Source: an uncultured Alphaproteobacteria bacterium (GTDB taxonomy: Bacteria; Pseudomonadota; Alphaproteobacteria; Caulobacterales; Caulobacteraceae). Taken from it: DNA of 14,389 bases. Below the pieces are notes generated by a model, which was not told where the DNA came from, searched no databases, and was given only the letters and a program-made list of their open reading frames with translations. Within the stretch, counting starts at the first letter, position 1; every line of letters starts with the position of its first letter. The stretch covers positions 1 to 14,389 of the forward strand of contig CAIZKE010000020.1 of assembly GCA_903933475.1 (NCBI GenBank). Direction: 5' to 3'. Both the position numbers and the translations under genes were made by a program. This document shows, piece by piece, positions 7,309-14,127 of this stretch.

Positions 7309-9290
7309 GGGGTCTTGTCCTTGTCTGGAGGGGTGACTTTGGCCTCCCAGGCCTCCAGGGGCAAGGCCCAGGGGCGGGGCCGCCGGGGCGGATCGGCGGG
7401 CCGCCAGTCGCCCCCCGACAGGTCAAGGTTCAGGCCGTAGAAGGGGTCGGCGTCCAGGGCCTGACCCCAGCTTTGGCGCATCCAGGCGGCTTCCCGGGAG
7501 AAGCGTTCTGCGTGCCGCGCTGCCAGGTCCGAGCCCCGTGAGGCCGACTCCCGGTGGATCAGGTCGGCTCCGGGGGTCCAGATCACCTGCAGGCCCAGGG
7601 CGCGGATCTTCAGGCACAGGTCGATGTCGTTGAAGGCCACCGCCAGGTGTTCCGCGTCGAATCCCCCCGCCGCCTCGAAAACGGACCGGCGCACGGCGAG
7701 GCAGGCCGCCGTCGTCGCCGAGACGCACCGCGCCGTCCTCAACCGGTTGGAAGGCCCCGGGTCCCGGGGTCCCGCCCCCACCCCCAGGGCCCCCGCCACG
7801 CCGGCGGTGCCAATCCCCAGGGCGACGCCCGCGTGCTGCACCCGGCCGTCCGGGAAGCGCAGCATCGCCCCCGCTGCGCCCACCTCCGGCCGCAGGGCCT
7901 GGGCCGCCAGGGCCTTCAGCCAGCCGGCATTGCGGACCTCCACGTCATTGTTCAGGAAGACCAGCAGGTCCCCCGTCGCTACCTTCACGGCCGCATTGTT
8001 GATGGCGGAGTAGTTGAAGGGCCCGGGCGCGGGCAGGATCCTCACCCTCGGGTCCGCGGCCAGTTGCGCGAACAGGGCCTTTGTCGCCGGCTCGACGCTG
8101 TCATTGTCCACGACCAGCAGCTCAAGGTCGGGCCAGTCGGTGGCCTCCAGCACCCCCCGGGTACAGGCTTCCAGGAGGTCCGCCCGGTCCCGGGTCGGCA
8201 CGATGACCGAGACCTTCGGGGCCGGGCCGGGCAGGTCGCGGGTGATCTCCAGCCAGGCCGGGCCACCCTCCACCGCCCGCGCCGTCGCCGCCTGGCCGCT
8301 CGCCGCCAGGTGGTCGTTCACAGCCTGCGCCGCCGCCGCCCGACACCTGGACATGGCCGTTTCCGAGAAGGACGCCCGCCCCGCCTGCCGCCAGTGATAG
8401 AGCACGGCCGGGATGTGTCGGATGCGCTCCGGGCCCGCCGCCCGCGCCACACGCAGCACAAGGTCCCAGTCCTGTGCGCCCTCCAGTCCCTCGCGCAGGC
8501 CCCCGGCCTCGACCACCCGGCTGTGGCGGATCACCGTCAGGTGGCTGGCCATGTTCTGCGACAGCAGGATCTCGGGGTCCCAGGCGGTCTTGAAGTGCGG
8601 CTCCACCCGCCGCCCCCGCCCGTCGATCTTGTCCTCGTCGGTGTAGATCAGGTCCGTTTCCGGGTGGCGCACAAGTTCGGCCGCCACCTCCAGCAGGGCG
8701 TGGGGTGGGATCAGGTCGTCCTGGTCCATGAAGGCGATGAAGTCCCCGCTCGCCAGGGCCAGGGCCGAGTTGGTCGCCGCACTGATGTGGCCGTTGGTCC
8801 CGCGCCGGACAATGCGGATCCGCGGGTCTGCCGCCGCTGCGGCCTGCAGCCGGGCCCAGGCCTCCCCGCCCGGCGAGGCGTCGTCGGCCAGGCACAGCTC
8901 CCACTTCGGCCAGACCTGGGCCTGCACAGAGGCGATGGCGGCCTCCAGGTGGGCCGGGTCCGGGTCGAAGACCGGGATCACCACCGAGATCAAAGGCCCC
9001 TTCGCCGCCAGCCGGGTGCCCAGATCCCGGGCCGCCGCCAGGTCCTCCGGCGTCAGGGTATCGCAGCGGGCGATCCACCGGGCATAGGCGGCGGTGTCCA
9101 GGCCGTGGGGCTCCAGCACGCTGCGGATCAGCCGAGCCCCCGCCGGATGCCGGGCCATGCGCTCGGCCAGGGCGTGCACCGGCCTGTGCAGGACCGGTAT
9201 CGAGCGCACGACGCCCAGCGTCCGGGCGGCCAGCCAGCGCAGGGCGGCGGCGGGTCTGGCTATCGGTCGGGGCGGCGGGGCGGAGGCCAT
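7305..9290 (-). CDS. Tandem-domain family 2 glycosyltransferase
   Basis: A 661-residue cytoplasmic protein with two GT-A fold GT2 domains after a helical N-terminal region, like glycosyltransferases of O-antigen and capsule loci. Domain 1: ISVVIP (101-106), metal-binding DQDD (189-192), DEDK (218-221) and QDWD (273-276). Domain 2: VSVIVP (360-365), NND (447-449) and FNDIDL (553-558). Both domains keep the acidic residues needed for nucleotide-sugar and metal binding, so it may add two sugars in turn. ATG 9290 is chosen because AAGGAG lies 2 bases upstream; the frame stays open to 9518, but the added 76 residues are Arg-rich and would overlap the divergent gene. The stop overlaps the M20 peptidase start by ATGA. 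Donor and acceptor sugars cannot be deduced. Confidence 0.9.
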   Translation of the reverse strand: MASAPPPRPIARPAAALRWLAARTLGVVRSIPVLHRPVHALAERMARHPAGARLIRSVLEPHGLDTAAYARWIARCDTLTPEDLAAARDLGTRLAAKGPLISVVIPVFDPDPAHLEAAIASVQAQVWPKWELCLADDASPGGEAWARLQAAAAADPRIRIVRRGTNGHISAATNSALALASGDFIAFMDQDDLIPPHALLEVAAELVRHPETDLIYTDEDKIDGRGRRVEPHFKTAWDPEILLSQNMASHLTVIRHSRVVEAGGLREGLEGAQDWDLVLRVARAAGPERIRHIPAVLYHWRQAGRASFSETAMSRCRAAAAQAVNDHLAASGQAATARAVEGGPAWLEITRDLPGPAPKVSVIVPTRDRADLLEACTRGVLEATDWPDLELLVVDNDSVEPATKALFAQLAADPRVRILPAPGPFNYSAINNAAVKVATGDLLVFLNNDVEVRNAGWLKALAAQALRPEVGAAGAMLRFPDGRVQHAGVALGIGTAGVAGALGVGAGPRDPGPSNRLRTARCVSATTAACLAVRRSVFEAAGGFDAEHLAVAFNDIDLCLKIRALGLQVIWTPGADLIHRESASRGSDLAARHAERFSREAAWMRQSWGQALDADPFYGLNLDLSGGDWRPADPPRRPRPWALPLEAWEAKVTPPDKDKTP

Positions 9291-9363
9291 GTCTCCTTCT
9301 ACAGCCGCCTCGCACCCTCCGGCGACCCCTTCCCGTCGTCGCCGAAGGGTTCTAGGTCTGGCG

Positions 9364-11022
9364 ATGGAGACCGGCGTGACCGACAGCCCCTTGCGAACCT
9401 TCGCCCGAAACCTTCTCGGCCGCCTGCCCGGACTGGCGGCGCGCGCCCGCTCGGCCGTGCGCACCCCGGACGAGGCCCTCGTCGCCGATGCCATGGATCC
9501 GGACTGGTACCGGGCCATGAACCCGGACGTGGCCGCCGCGGGCGCCGATCCCGTCGACCACTTCCTGCGGCACGGCTCGCGGGAGGGGCGCGACCCCGTC
9601 GCCGCCTTCAGCGTCCGCGACTATCTCGATCTCTACCCCGACATCGCCGAAGCCGGGATCAACCCCTTCCTCCACTGGCTGAAGGCGGGGAAGACCGAGG
9701 GCCGCCTGCCCCGCCGGGAGGTAGGCCGCGCGGCCCGCGCCGCCACCCTGCTGGAGCCCCTTCAAGTCCGCCTCGACCGCGCCGCCGCCCGCTGGCCGCG
9801 GGTCCGGCCGGCCTCCCGGGACGACCTCGTCCGGCGGCTCACAGCCCTCGGCCCGGCCCTTTCCGACCTCCACCTGACGGTCAGCCACGATGACGCCTTC
9901 CGGAATGTCGGCGGCCTCCAGCTCTGCGTCCAGCGCGAGCACGCCGCCTTTGCCCGCCAGGGTGTGACCGGCCTGCACCTCCATCCGGTCGACACCTGGT
10001 CCACCCTGCGCCAGGACGGTGGCGGCCCCCTCGGCCTTGCCCTCGGCGGTGAGGCCCTGGGCGTCTGGAGCGCGGAGGACCTAACTACCGCCCTGGCCTT
10101 GGTCCTGCCCGCAGACGGCCGCCGCAGCTTTGCCCTGCACAGCCTGCTCGGCCACGATCCCGCCGCCATCGAGGCGGTCTTGCGCGCCGGCGGTTTCAGG
10201 AGGGGCGTCTTCTGGCTGCATGACTTCGCCAGCCTCTGCGCCGGGGTCCACCTCCTGCGCGACGACCTGGCGGACTGTGGCGCGCCGCCGGCCGCCAGCG
10301 CCGCCTGCGGGGTCTGCCTCTACGGTCCGCGCCGGGCCCTCCACGCCGGGGGCCACCGCCGTCTCTTCGAGGCCTTCGACCTGTCGGTCCTCTCGCCGTC
10401 GCAGTCAGCGCTGGACCTCTGGCAGCGGGCCTCGGGCCTCGGGGAGGTCTCCGCCCGGGTCCTGCCCCACGCCACCCTCGGCGGGCCCGCCAAGGACGCC
10501 CCTGCGTCTCCGGCGCCCGACGGCGTCCTGCGCGTGGCCTTCCTCGGCGCGCCGGTCCCGCACAAGGGCTGGGAGGTCTTCTGCGACCTCGTCCAGCGCT
10601 TCGAGGGCGATCCGCGCTATGCCTTCCTGCAGTTCGGGTCCCAGGGCGCAGGCTACGCCGGCATGGGCTTTGTCGAGGCCTCGGTCAGCGCCGCCACGCC
10701 CCACGCCATGCGCGACGCCCTGGTGCGCCAAGGGGTCGATGTCGCCCTGACCTGGTCCCTCTGCGCAGAGACCTTCGGCTTCACGGCCCTGGAAGCCGCC
10801 GCGGCCGGCGCTGCCGTCCTGACAGGGCCGGACAGCGGCAATATCGCCGCCCAGGTTTCAGCCGGGCTTGCCGGGAGGGTTCTGGCGGATGAAGCGGCGC
10901 TTTCTGAGGCCTTCGCCAGCGGCGAGGTCCTGGCCCTGTCCCGGTCCGCCCGCGGCGCGACCGTGCACGACCTGGTCTTCAGCGAACTGACGGCCTCGCC
11001 AGGAGCTCGTCCAGGGCCTTGA
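9364..11022 (+). CDS. Family 4 glycosyltransferase with N-terminal NPD(V/I) repeats
   Basis: A 552-residue protein in three parts. First come two tandem 34-residue repeats (45-78 and 83-116; 14 of 34 identical by eye) with the pattern Y..xPD(V/I)A.AG..P..H.L..G..EGR.P, a module often found ahead of polysaccharide glycosyltransferases. Next is a GT-B N-terminal domain (about 165-385) with NVGG (181-184), WLHDF (284-288) and cysteines 292, 305, 315 and 318. Last is a Rossmann donor domain with AFLGAPVPHKG (392-402), FLQFGS (421-426) and the E-x7-E region ETFGFTALE (469-477) that binds the donor nucleotide sugar. ATG 9364 has no good Shine-Dalgarno; GTG 9376, 6 bases after GGAGA, is an alternative start. 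The 3' end overlaps the convergent wzt by 44 bases. Specificity is unknown. Confidence 0.88.
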   Translation: METGVTDSPLRTFARNLLGRLPGLAARARSAVRTPDEALVADAMDPDWYRAMNPDVAAAGADPVDHFLRHGSREGRDPVAAFSVRDYLDLYPDIAEAGINPFLHWLKAGKTEGRLPRREVGRAARAATLLEPLQVRLDRAAARWPRVRPASRDDLVRRLTALGPALSDLHLTVSHDDAFRNVGGLQLCVQREHAAFARQGVTGLHLHPVDTWSTLRQDGGGPLGLALGGEALGVWSAEDLTTALALVLPADGRRSFALHSLLGHDPAAIEAVLRAGGFRRGVFWLHDFASLCAGVHLLRDDLADCGAPPAASAACGVCLYGPRRALHAGGHRRLFEAFDLSVLSPSQSALDLWQRASGLGEVSARVLPHATLGGPAKDAPASPAPDGVLRVAFLGAPVPHKGWEVFCDLVQRFEGDPRYAFLQFGSQGAGYAGMGFVEASVSAATPHAMRDALVRQGVDVALTWSLCAETFGFTALEAAAAGAAVLTGPDSGNIAAQVSAGLAGRVLADEAALSEAFASGEVLALSRSARGATVHDLVFSELTASPGARPGP

Positions 11023-11770
11023 CCGAGACCACCTCCGACCCGACCCCGGCGTCCATCCGCATTACCTTGTTGCAGTAGAGCCGGATCAGGTCGAGGTCAT
11101 GCGAGGCTAGGACCAGTATGCCTGCCCGCTCCACCAGGCCCAGCAGGCGCTGGTGGGCGATCTTCTGGAAGTCAGCGTCGCCCACGGCGATCCACTCGTC
11201 CATCAGGAGGACGTCGGCGTCCACGGCCGTGGCCACGGCGAAGGCCAGCCGCGCCTGCATGCCCGACGAATAGGTCTTGAGCGGCATGGCCAGGAAGGGA
11301 CCGAGGCCCGTGAAGGCGGCGATCTCGTCCATCTTGTCATCGACCTGCCGGGCGGACAGGCCGGCGATGCGGCCGCGCAGGCGGATGTTCTCCAGGCCCG
11401 TGGCGGTAGGGTCTATGCCCAGGGACAGGTCCAGCAGGGGGGCGATCTTGCCCCGCACCTCGATCTGCCCCTCGTCGGGTTCGTAGGCACCGGACAGGGC
11501 CCGCAGCAGGGTGGTCTTGCCCGAGCCATTGTGGCCGATCAGGCCCAGCCGGTCCCCAGCCCTCAGCTCCAGGTCCAGGCCGGTGATGGCGGTCACGGTG
11601 GTCGACCCGTGGCGGGCCTGGTCCAGGCGTCCGCCCACGGCGACCCGGGCCAGGTGTTTCTTCAGGGACTTGGCGTCGTAGCCATAGACCGGGAAACGCA
11701 GGGTCAGGCCGCGCACGCTGATGAAGGCCTGGTCCGGCCGGGCCGGCGGGGAGGGTGCGCGCGGGCTCAT
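10979..11770 (-). CDS. wzt: Polysaccharide ABC exporter, ATP-binding subunit (Wzt-type)
   Basis: ATPase that powers export of an undecaprenyl-linked polysaccharide with the Wzm permease. In 263 residues: the N-terminal FPVYGYDAKSLKKHL (26-40) typical of Wzt, Walker A GHNGSGKT (79-86), signature YSSGMQARLAF (167-177), Walker B VLLMDEW (187-193) with Glu192, and the H-loop His224. The protein ends soon after the ATPase core, so it lacks the C-terminal carbohydrate-binding domain of long Wzt proteins such as E. coli O9a. ATG 11770 overlaps the wzm stop as ATGA. The frame is open as far as 12289, but that extension is antisense-quality sequence inside wzm and is rejected. The last 44 bases overlap the family 4 glycosyltransferase gene on the other strand. 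A KpsT-type capsule exporter is the alternative assignment. Confidence 0.92.
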   Translation of the reverse strand: MSPRAPSPPARPDQAFISVRGLTLRFPVYGYDAKSLKKHLARVAVGGRLDQARHGSTTVTAITGLDLELRAGDRLGLIGHNGSGKTTLLRALSGAYEPDEGQIEVRGKIAPLLDLSLGIDPTATGLENIRLRGRIAGLSARQVDDKMDEIAAFTGLGPFLAMPLKTYSSGMQARLAFAVATAVDADVLLMDEWIAVGDADFQKIAHQRLLGLVERAGILVLASHDLDLIRLYCNKVMRMDAGVGSEVVSVKALDELLARPSVR

Positions 11771-12603
11771 AGGTAGTGCACGATCCGTCGGCGGGTGACG
11801 GTGAACAGGCCGAAGGCGACCACCCAGCCGATCAGGGCCATGCCGATCAGCACCGGGAAGGTGGAGGCTTCTGGCGCCAGGCCCATCAGCGGGGCCCGGA
11901 TGGCGTCGAGCATGTGGAAGAAGGGGTTCCAGGTCAGGACGGCGTCCATCATGCCGACACGCGCCCCGGGCTGCCAGAACACCGGCGTCATGAACATCGA
12001 GAACTGCATGATCGACATGACGATCTGGGGGATGTCCCGGAACCGGGCCGAGATGATGGCGGTCAGCAGGCACATCCAGGAGATGTTGATCAGGACGAGG
12101 ACCAGGCCGGCCAGGGCCAGGGGCAGGTTCAGGGTCCGCCAGAGGCCGAAGCCGATGATCACCGCCACCACGATCACCATGTGGTGCAGCAGGGCCGCCA
12201 GGTTCCGCAGCACGGTCCGCCAGACGAAGGTCAACATGGGCAGGGCGGTCTGGCTCAGCATGCCCGAGGCCTGGACGAAGGACTCGCACCCCTCGATGAT
12301 GGTCTGCGAGATCAATCCCCAGAAGACGATGCCCAGGGCCACGAAGGGCAGGGTGGTGGCCAGGGGGATGTTCTGCAGCTCGGCGTAGAGGAAGCCGATG
12401 CCCAGCACCATCACCGCCATGGACAGGGTGATCCAGAAGGGCCCGAGGATGGATCCGCGATAGCGCGAGACCACGTCGTGCCAGGCCAGGGACCAGGCCA
12501 AGCCGAGGCCCTGTCCGGAGCGCCTCAGGTCCTCGAGCGCCCGCGCCAGATCATCCCGGAAACCCCGGGAACCCGTGCGCAGCATATGTTCGGTGATTTC
12601 CAT
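11767..12603 (-). CDS. wzm: Polysaccharide ABC exporter, permease subunit (Wzm-type)
   Basis: ABC-2 type inner-membrane permease of 278 residues that forms the glycan channel with Wzt. It shows RYRGSILGPFW (48-58) before the first membrane helix, about six hydrophobic segments between 55 and 270, ARFRDIPQ (186-193), and the conserved NPFFHMLDAIRAPLMG (226-241) before the last helix. ATG 12603 is supported by GGGAG 5 bases upstream; codons further up to 12693 give Cys/Arg-rich sequence not typical of the family. It heads the wzm-wzt operon. The 193 bp between it and the divergent membrane protein gene hold no gene and no clear promoter I can defend. Wzm and KpsM are related, so whether the product is O-antigen or capsule is not settled by sequence alone. 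Confidence 0.92.
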   Translation of the reverse strand: MEITEHMLRTGSRGFRDDLARALEDLRRSGQGLGLAWSLAWHDVVSRYRGSILGPFWITLSMAVMVLGIGFLYAELQNIPLATTLPFVALGIVFWGLISQTIIEGCESFVQASGMLSQTALPMLTFVWRTVLRNLAALLHHMVIVVAVIIGFGLWRTLNLPLALAGLVLVLINISWMCLLTAIISARFRDIPQIVMSIMQFSMFMTPVFWQPGARVGMMDAVLTWNPFFHMLDAIRAPLMGLAPEASTFPVLIGMALIGWVVAFGLFTVTRRRIVHYL

Positions 12604-12796
12604 CGTCGCTCCCGGCGAGGCGGCCCGAGGTAACAGGTCGGATTCGGTGGCGCAACCAGGGCGGCGGCAGCGGCATCCCCCGAGGCCGCACAAGGGCTGC
12701 GCCTTTGGCTATTGCTACCGCTGGGGTTTGTCCTCAAAGGAGGGCCTCAACCCCGCCCCGTGCGCTCAGCGCGCGACGGCAGGTTCAGGAGCCCGG

Positions 12797-13156
12797 ATGA
12801 AGCTCAACGATTGGATCCTTTGCGCCGTCTTCTCGGTCACCCTGCCGATCGGCCAGGTCCTGTTCAAGTGGGCGGCGAACACCCACGCGACCCAGAGCGG
12901 CCCCCTGGTCCTTAAGCTGGCGACGAACTTCCCGCTCATCTTTGCCCTGTTCTGGTACGGGATGAGCGCCATGTTCTGGTTCTACATCCTGACCCGGATA
13001 CCGCTCTCAGCCGCCTATCCGGTCGCCATACTGGGAAGCGGCCTGGTGCCGCTCTTCGCCTGGATATTCTTCCGGGAGCGCCTGTCCCTCGAACTGATGG
13101 TCGGGTTAGGTGTCATGCTCCTCGGCCTCTACATCATTCAGCGCGGTGCGACCTGA
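12797..13156 (+). CDS. Small four-helix EamA/SMR-like membrane protein
   Basis: A 119-residue protein with four predicted transmembrane helices (about 6-25, 42-64, 70-92 and 98-116), half the size of a usual EamA transporter and like SMR or ArnE/ArnF subunits. The segment PLSAAYPVAILGSGLVPLFA with FFRERLS after it resembles the third and fourth helices of this superfamily. By my alignment the position of the essential EmrE Glu14 is a leucine (Leu16), which argues against a cation-coupled drug pump and for a lipid-linked sugar flippase-like or accessory role. AGGAG (12787-12791) sits 5 bases before ATG 12797, so the start is well supported. It diverges from wzm and its last 19 bases overlap the methyltransferase gene on the other strand. 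The transported substrate is not known. Confidence 0.82.
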   Translation: MKLNDWILCAVFSVTLPIGQVLFKWAANTHATQSGPLVLKLATNFPLIFALFWYGMSAMFWFYILTRIPLSAAYPVAILGSGLVPLFAWIFFRERLSLELMVGLGVMLLGLYIIQRGAT

Positions 13157-13899
13157 AGCCAGGTCCGGGCCAGGTCGGTCCTCGGCTTTCGCGCCTCGAT
13201 GAACCTGTAGAAAGAGAACTGTACGCCGATGCCGAGGCTGCGGATCTTCACCTCGCCGAACAGGCCGCCGACTAGGTCCTCGATCTCCCGGGCGCTGTTC
13301 ACGTGCTCGTGTCGCATGAGGACGCCGTAGTCCAGGCCGCGCCTGAGACGGAATTCCAGGCCCGTTGTCAGCGACCAGCCGAGACGCCACAGGAGCCCAC
13401 CCTCGGAGGGAATGGCGGCGAGGAAGACGCCGTCGTCATCTAGCAGGAGGGCCGACCGGGCCAGGGTGGCGGGTAGGTCCTCGATATGCTCCAGCACCGC
13501 GACGCTCGTGATCCGCGCGTATCGAGCCGTCTCTGGCGCTTCCCGGATATCCGCAAAGACGTTTCTCACCCGGGCCAGGTTCGGGGAGTCGCGATACAGG
13601 TCCGCGAAGGGCTCCACGATGTCATAAGCCGGGTTCTCCGGCTCGTACGGCAGCTGGTTCAGGGTGCCCGCGCCCAGTTCCAGGGTCGGACCCGGGGAGG
13701 CCGCATTGACCGTGCGGGCGACCTGCCTGTGCATCCAGCTCTCCAGGCCCTGGGCCAGGGAGGACGCCGGTGATCTGCCCTGCCGGTTCATCCGGTAGTG
13801 CTCGCTGTAGATCTCCCGGTAGGCGTCCGGCAGGGCCGGTCTGATCTTGGGAAACCTGCCCAGAAGGGCCTGCGCCGCGGACGGGTCTGTGGTGCTCAT
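13138..13899 (-). CDS. Class I SAM-dependent methyltransferase
   Basis: A 253-residue soluble protein with a Rossmann-type SAM-binding core: motif I TLELGAGT (72-79), the second-strand acidic end YDIVEP (92-97), VFADIRE (114-120), motif IV-like SVAVLEHIED (132-141), and IPSEG (163-167) after strand 5. This is the Methyltransf_11/UbiE-like pattern common in polysaccharide loci, where such enzymes methylate sugars or intermediates. The N-terminal 60 residues are helical and include a DAYREIYSEHY stretch that may cap the active site. ATG 13899 is the only reasonable start; no clear Shine-Dalgarno is visible. The 3' end overlaps the small membrane protein gene by 19 bases. The methyl acceptor is unknown; a sugar in the exported glycan is inferred from position only. 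Confidence 0.88.
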   Translation of the reverse strand: MSTTDPSAAQALLGRFPKIRPALPDAYREIYSEHYRMNRQGRSPASSLAQGLESWMHRQVARTVNAASPGPTLELGAGTLNQLPYEPENPAYDIVEPFADLYRDSPNLARVRNVFADIREAPETARYARITSVAVLEHIEDLPATLARSALLLDDDGVFLAAIPSEGGLLWRLGWSLTTGLEFRLRRGLDYGVLMRHEHVNSAREIEDLVGGLFGEVKIRSLGIGVQFSFYRFIEARKPRTDLARTWLQVAPR

Positions 13900-13930
13900 C
13901 GGATTCTGCGTCTTTGCTCTCTTCGTGGCC

Positions 13931-14095
13931 TCACGGGCCGGGCTCCAGCAGGTGAAACGGCGCCCCTGCCGGACTCAGTTGCCGGCTTGCCCGGAGGCGG
14001 TCGGCGCCGCCATCCATCCGCCGGGTCTGCTCGGCCCCCAGCTTGGACAGGACCTGGCCCGCCGGCAGCGCCAGGGCGAAGGCGAGGCAGAGAGG
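13931..14095 (-). pseudogene. Codon-biased 54-codon open frame without a normal start, possible gene remnant
   Basis: Between two stops, the minus strand holds 54 codons of which I count 47 with G or C in the third position, like the real genes here. The overlapping alternative frame has clearly lower third-position GC. It begins PLCLAFALALPAGQVL, a hydrophobic signal- or membrane-like run, and ends in PFHLLEPGP. No ATG, GTG or TTG occurs before codon 27 (ATG), so it is either the 3' remnant of a lost gene, a frameshifted piece, or a small gene with a rare start such as CTG. I do not recognise the family. It ends 31 bases before the methyltransferase start. Chance bias in GC-rich DNA remains possible. 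Confidence 0.35.
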
Positions 14096-14100
14096 TCAAG

Positions 14101-14127
14101 GGGGCCGAGGCCCCGGTTCACGGGGCC
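14101..14127 (-). terminator. Alternative GC-rich hairpins at the end of the right-edge gene
   Basis: On the minus strand three segments can pair in two exclusive ways: GGCCCCG with CGGGGCC (7 bp, 5-base loop containing the stop codon), or GGGGCC with GGCCCC (6 bp, very short loop). The second fold is followed only by a weak pyrimidine stretch, CTTGACCTCTCT. It may stop transcription of the right-edge gene, but without a T-run this is weak. Confidence 0.3.

Noticed and set aside
9291..9518. 76-residue N-terminal extension of the tandem GT2 protein
   Set aside because: It is Arg-rich, antisense to the divergent glycosyltransferase coding region, and ATG 9290 has AAGGAG just upstream.
7554..9893. 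Long open frame of 779 codons antisense to the GT2 gene
   Set aside because: Arg/Gly/Pro-rich shadow with no domain, covering two well-supported glycosyltransferase genes.
11771..12289. 173-residue extension of Wzt
   Set aside because: It overlaps wzm in another frame and looks like an out-of-frame translation of it; ATG 11770 overlaps the wzm stop in the usual ATGA manner.
12604..12796. Gene or riboswitch in the wzm/membrane-protein gap
   Set aside because: No convincing codon bias or conserved structure was seen; it most likely holds two divergent promoters I cannot place.
13896..14099. 67-codon frame on the minus strand from TTG 14099
   Set aside because: Third-position GC is clearly lower than in the overlapping 54-codon frame, and the residues are Arg/Pro/Gly-rich.
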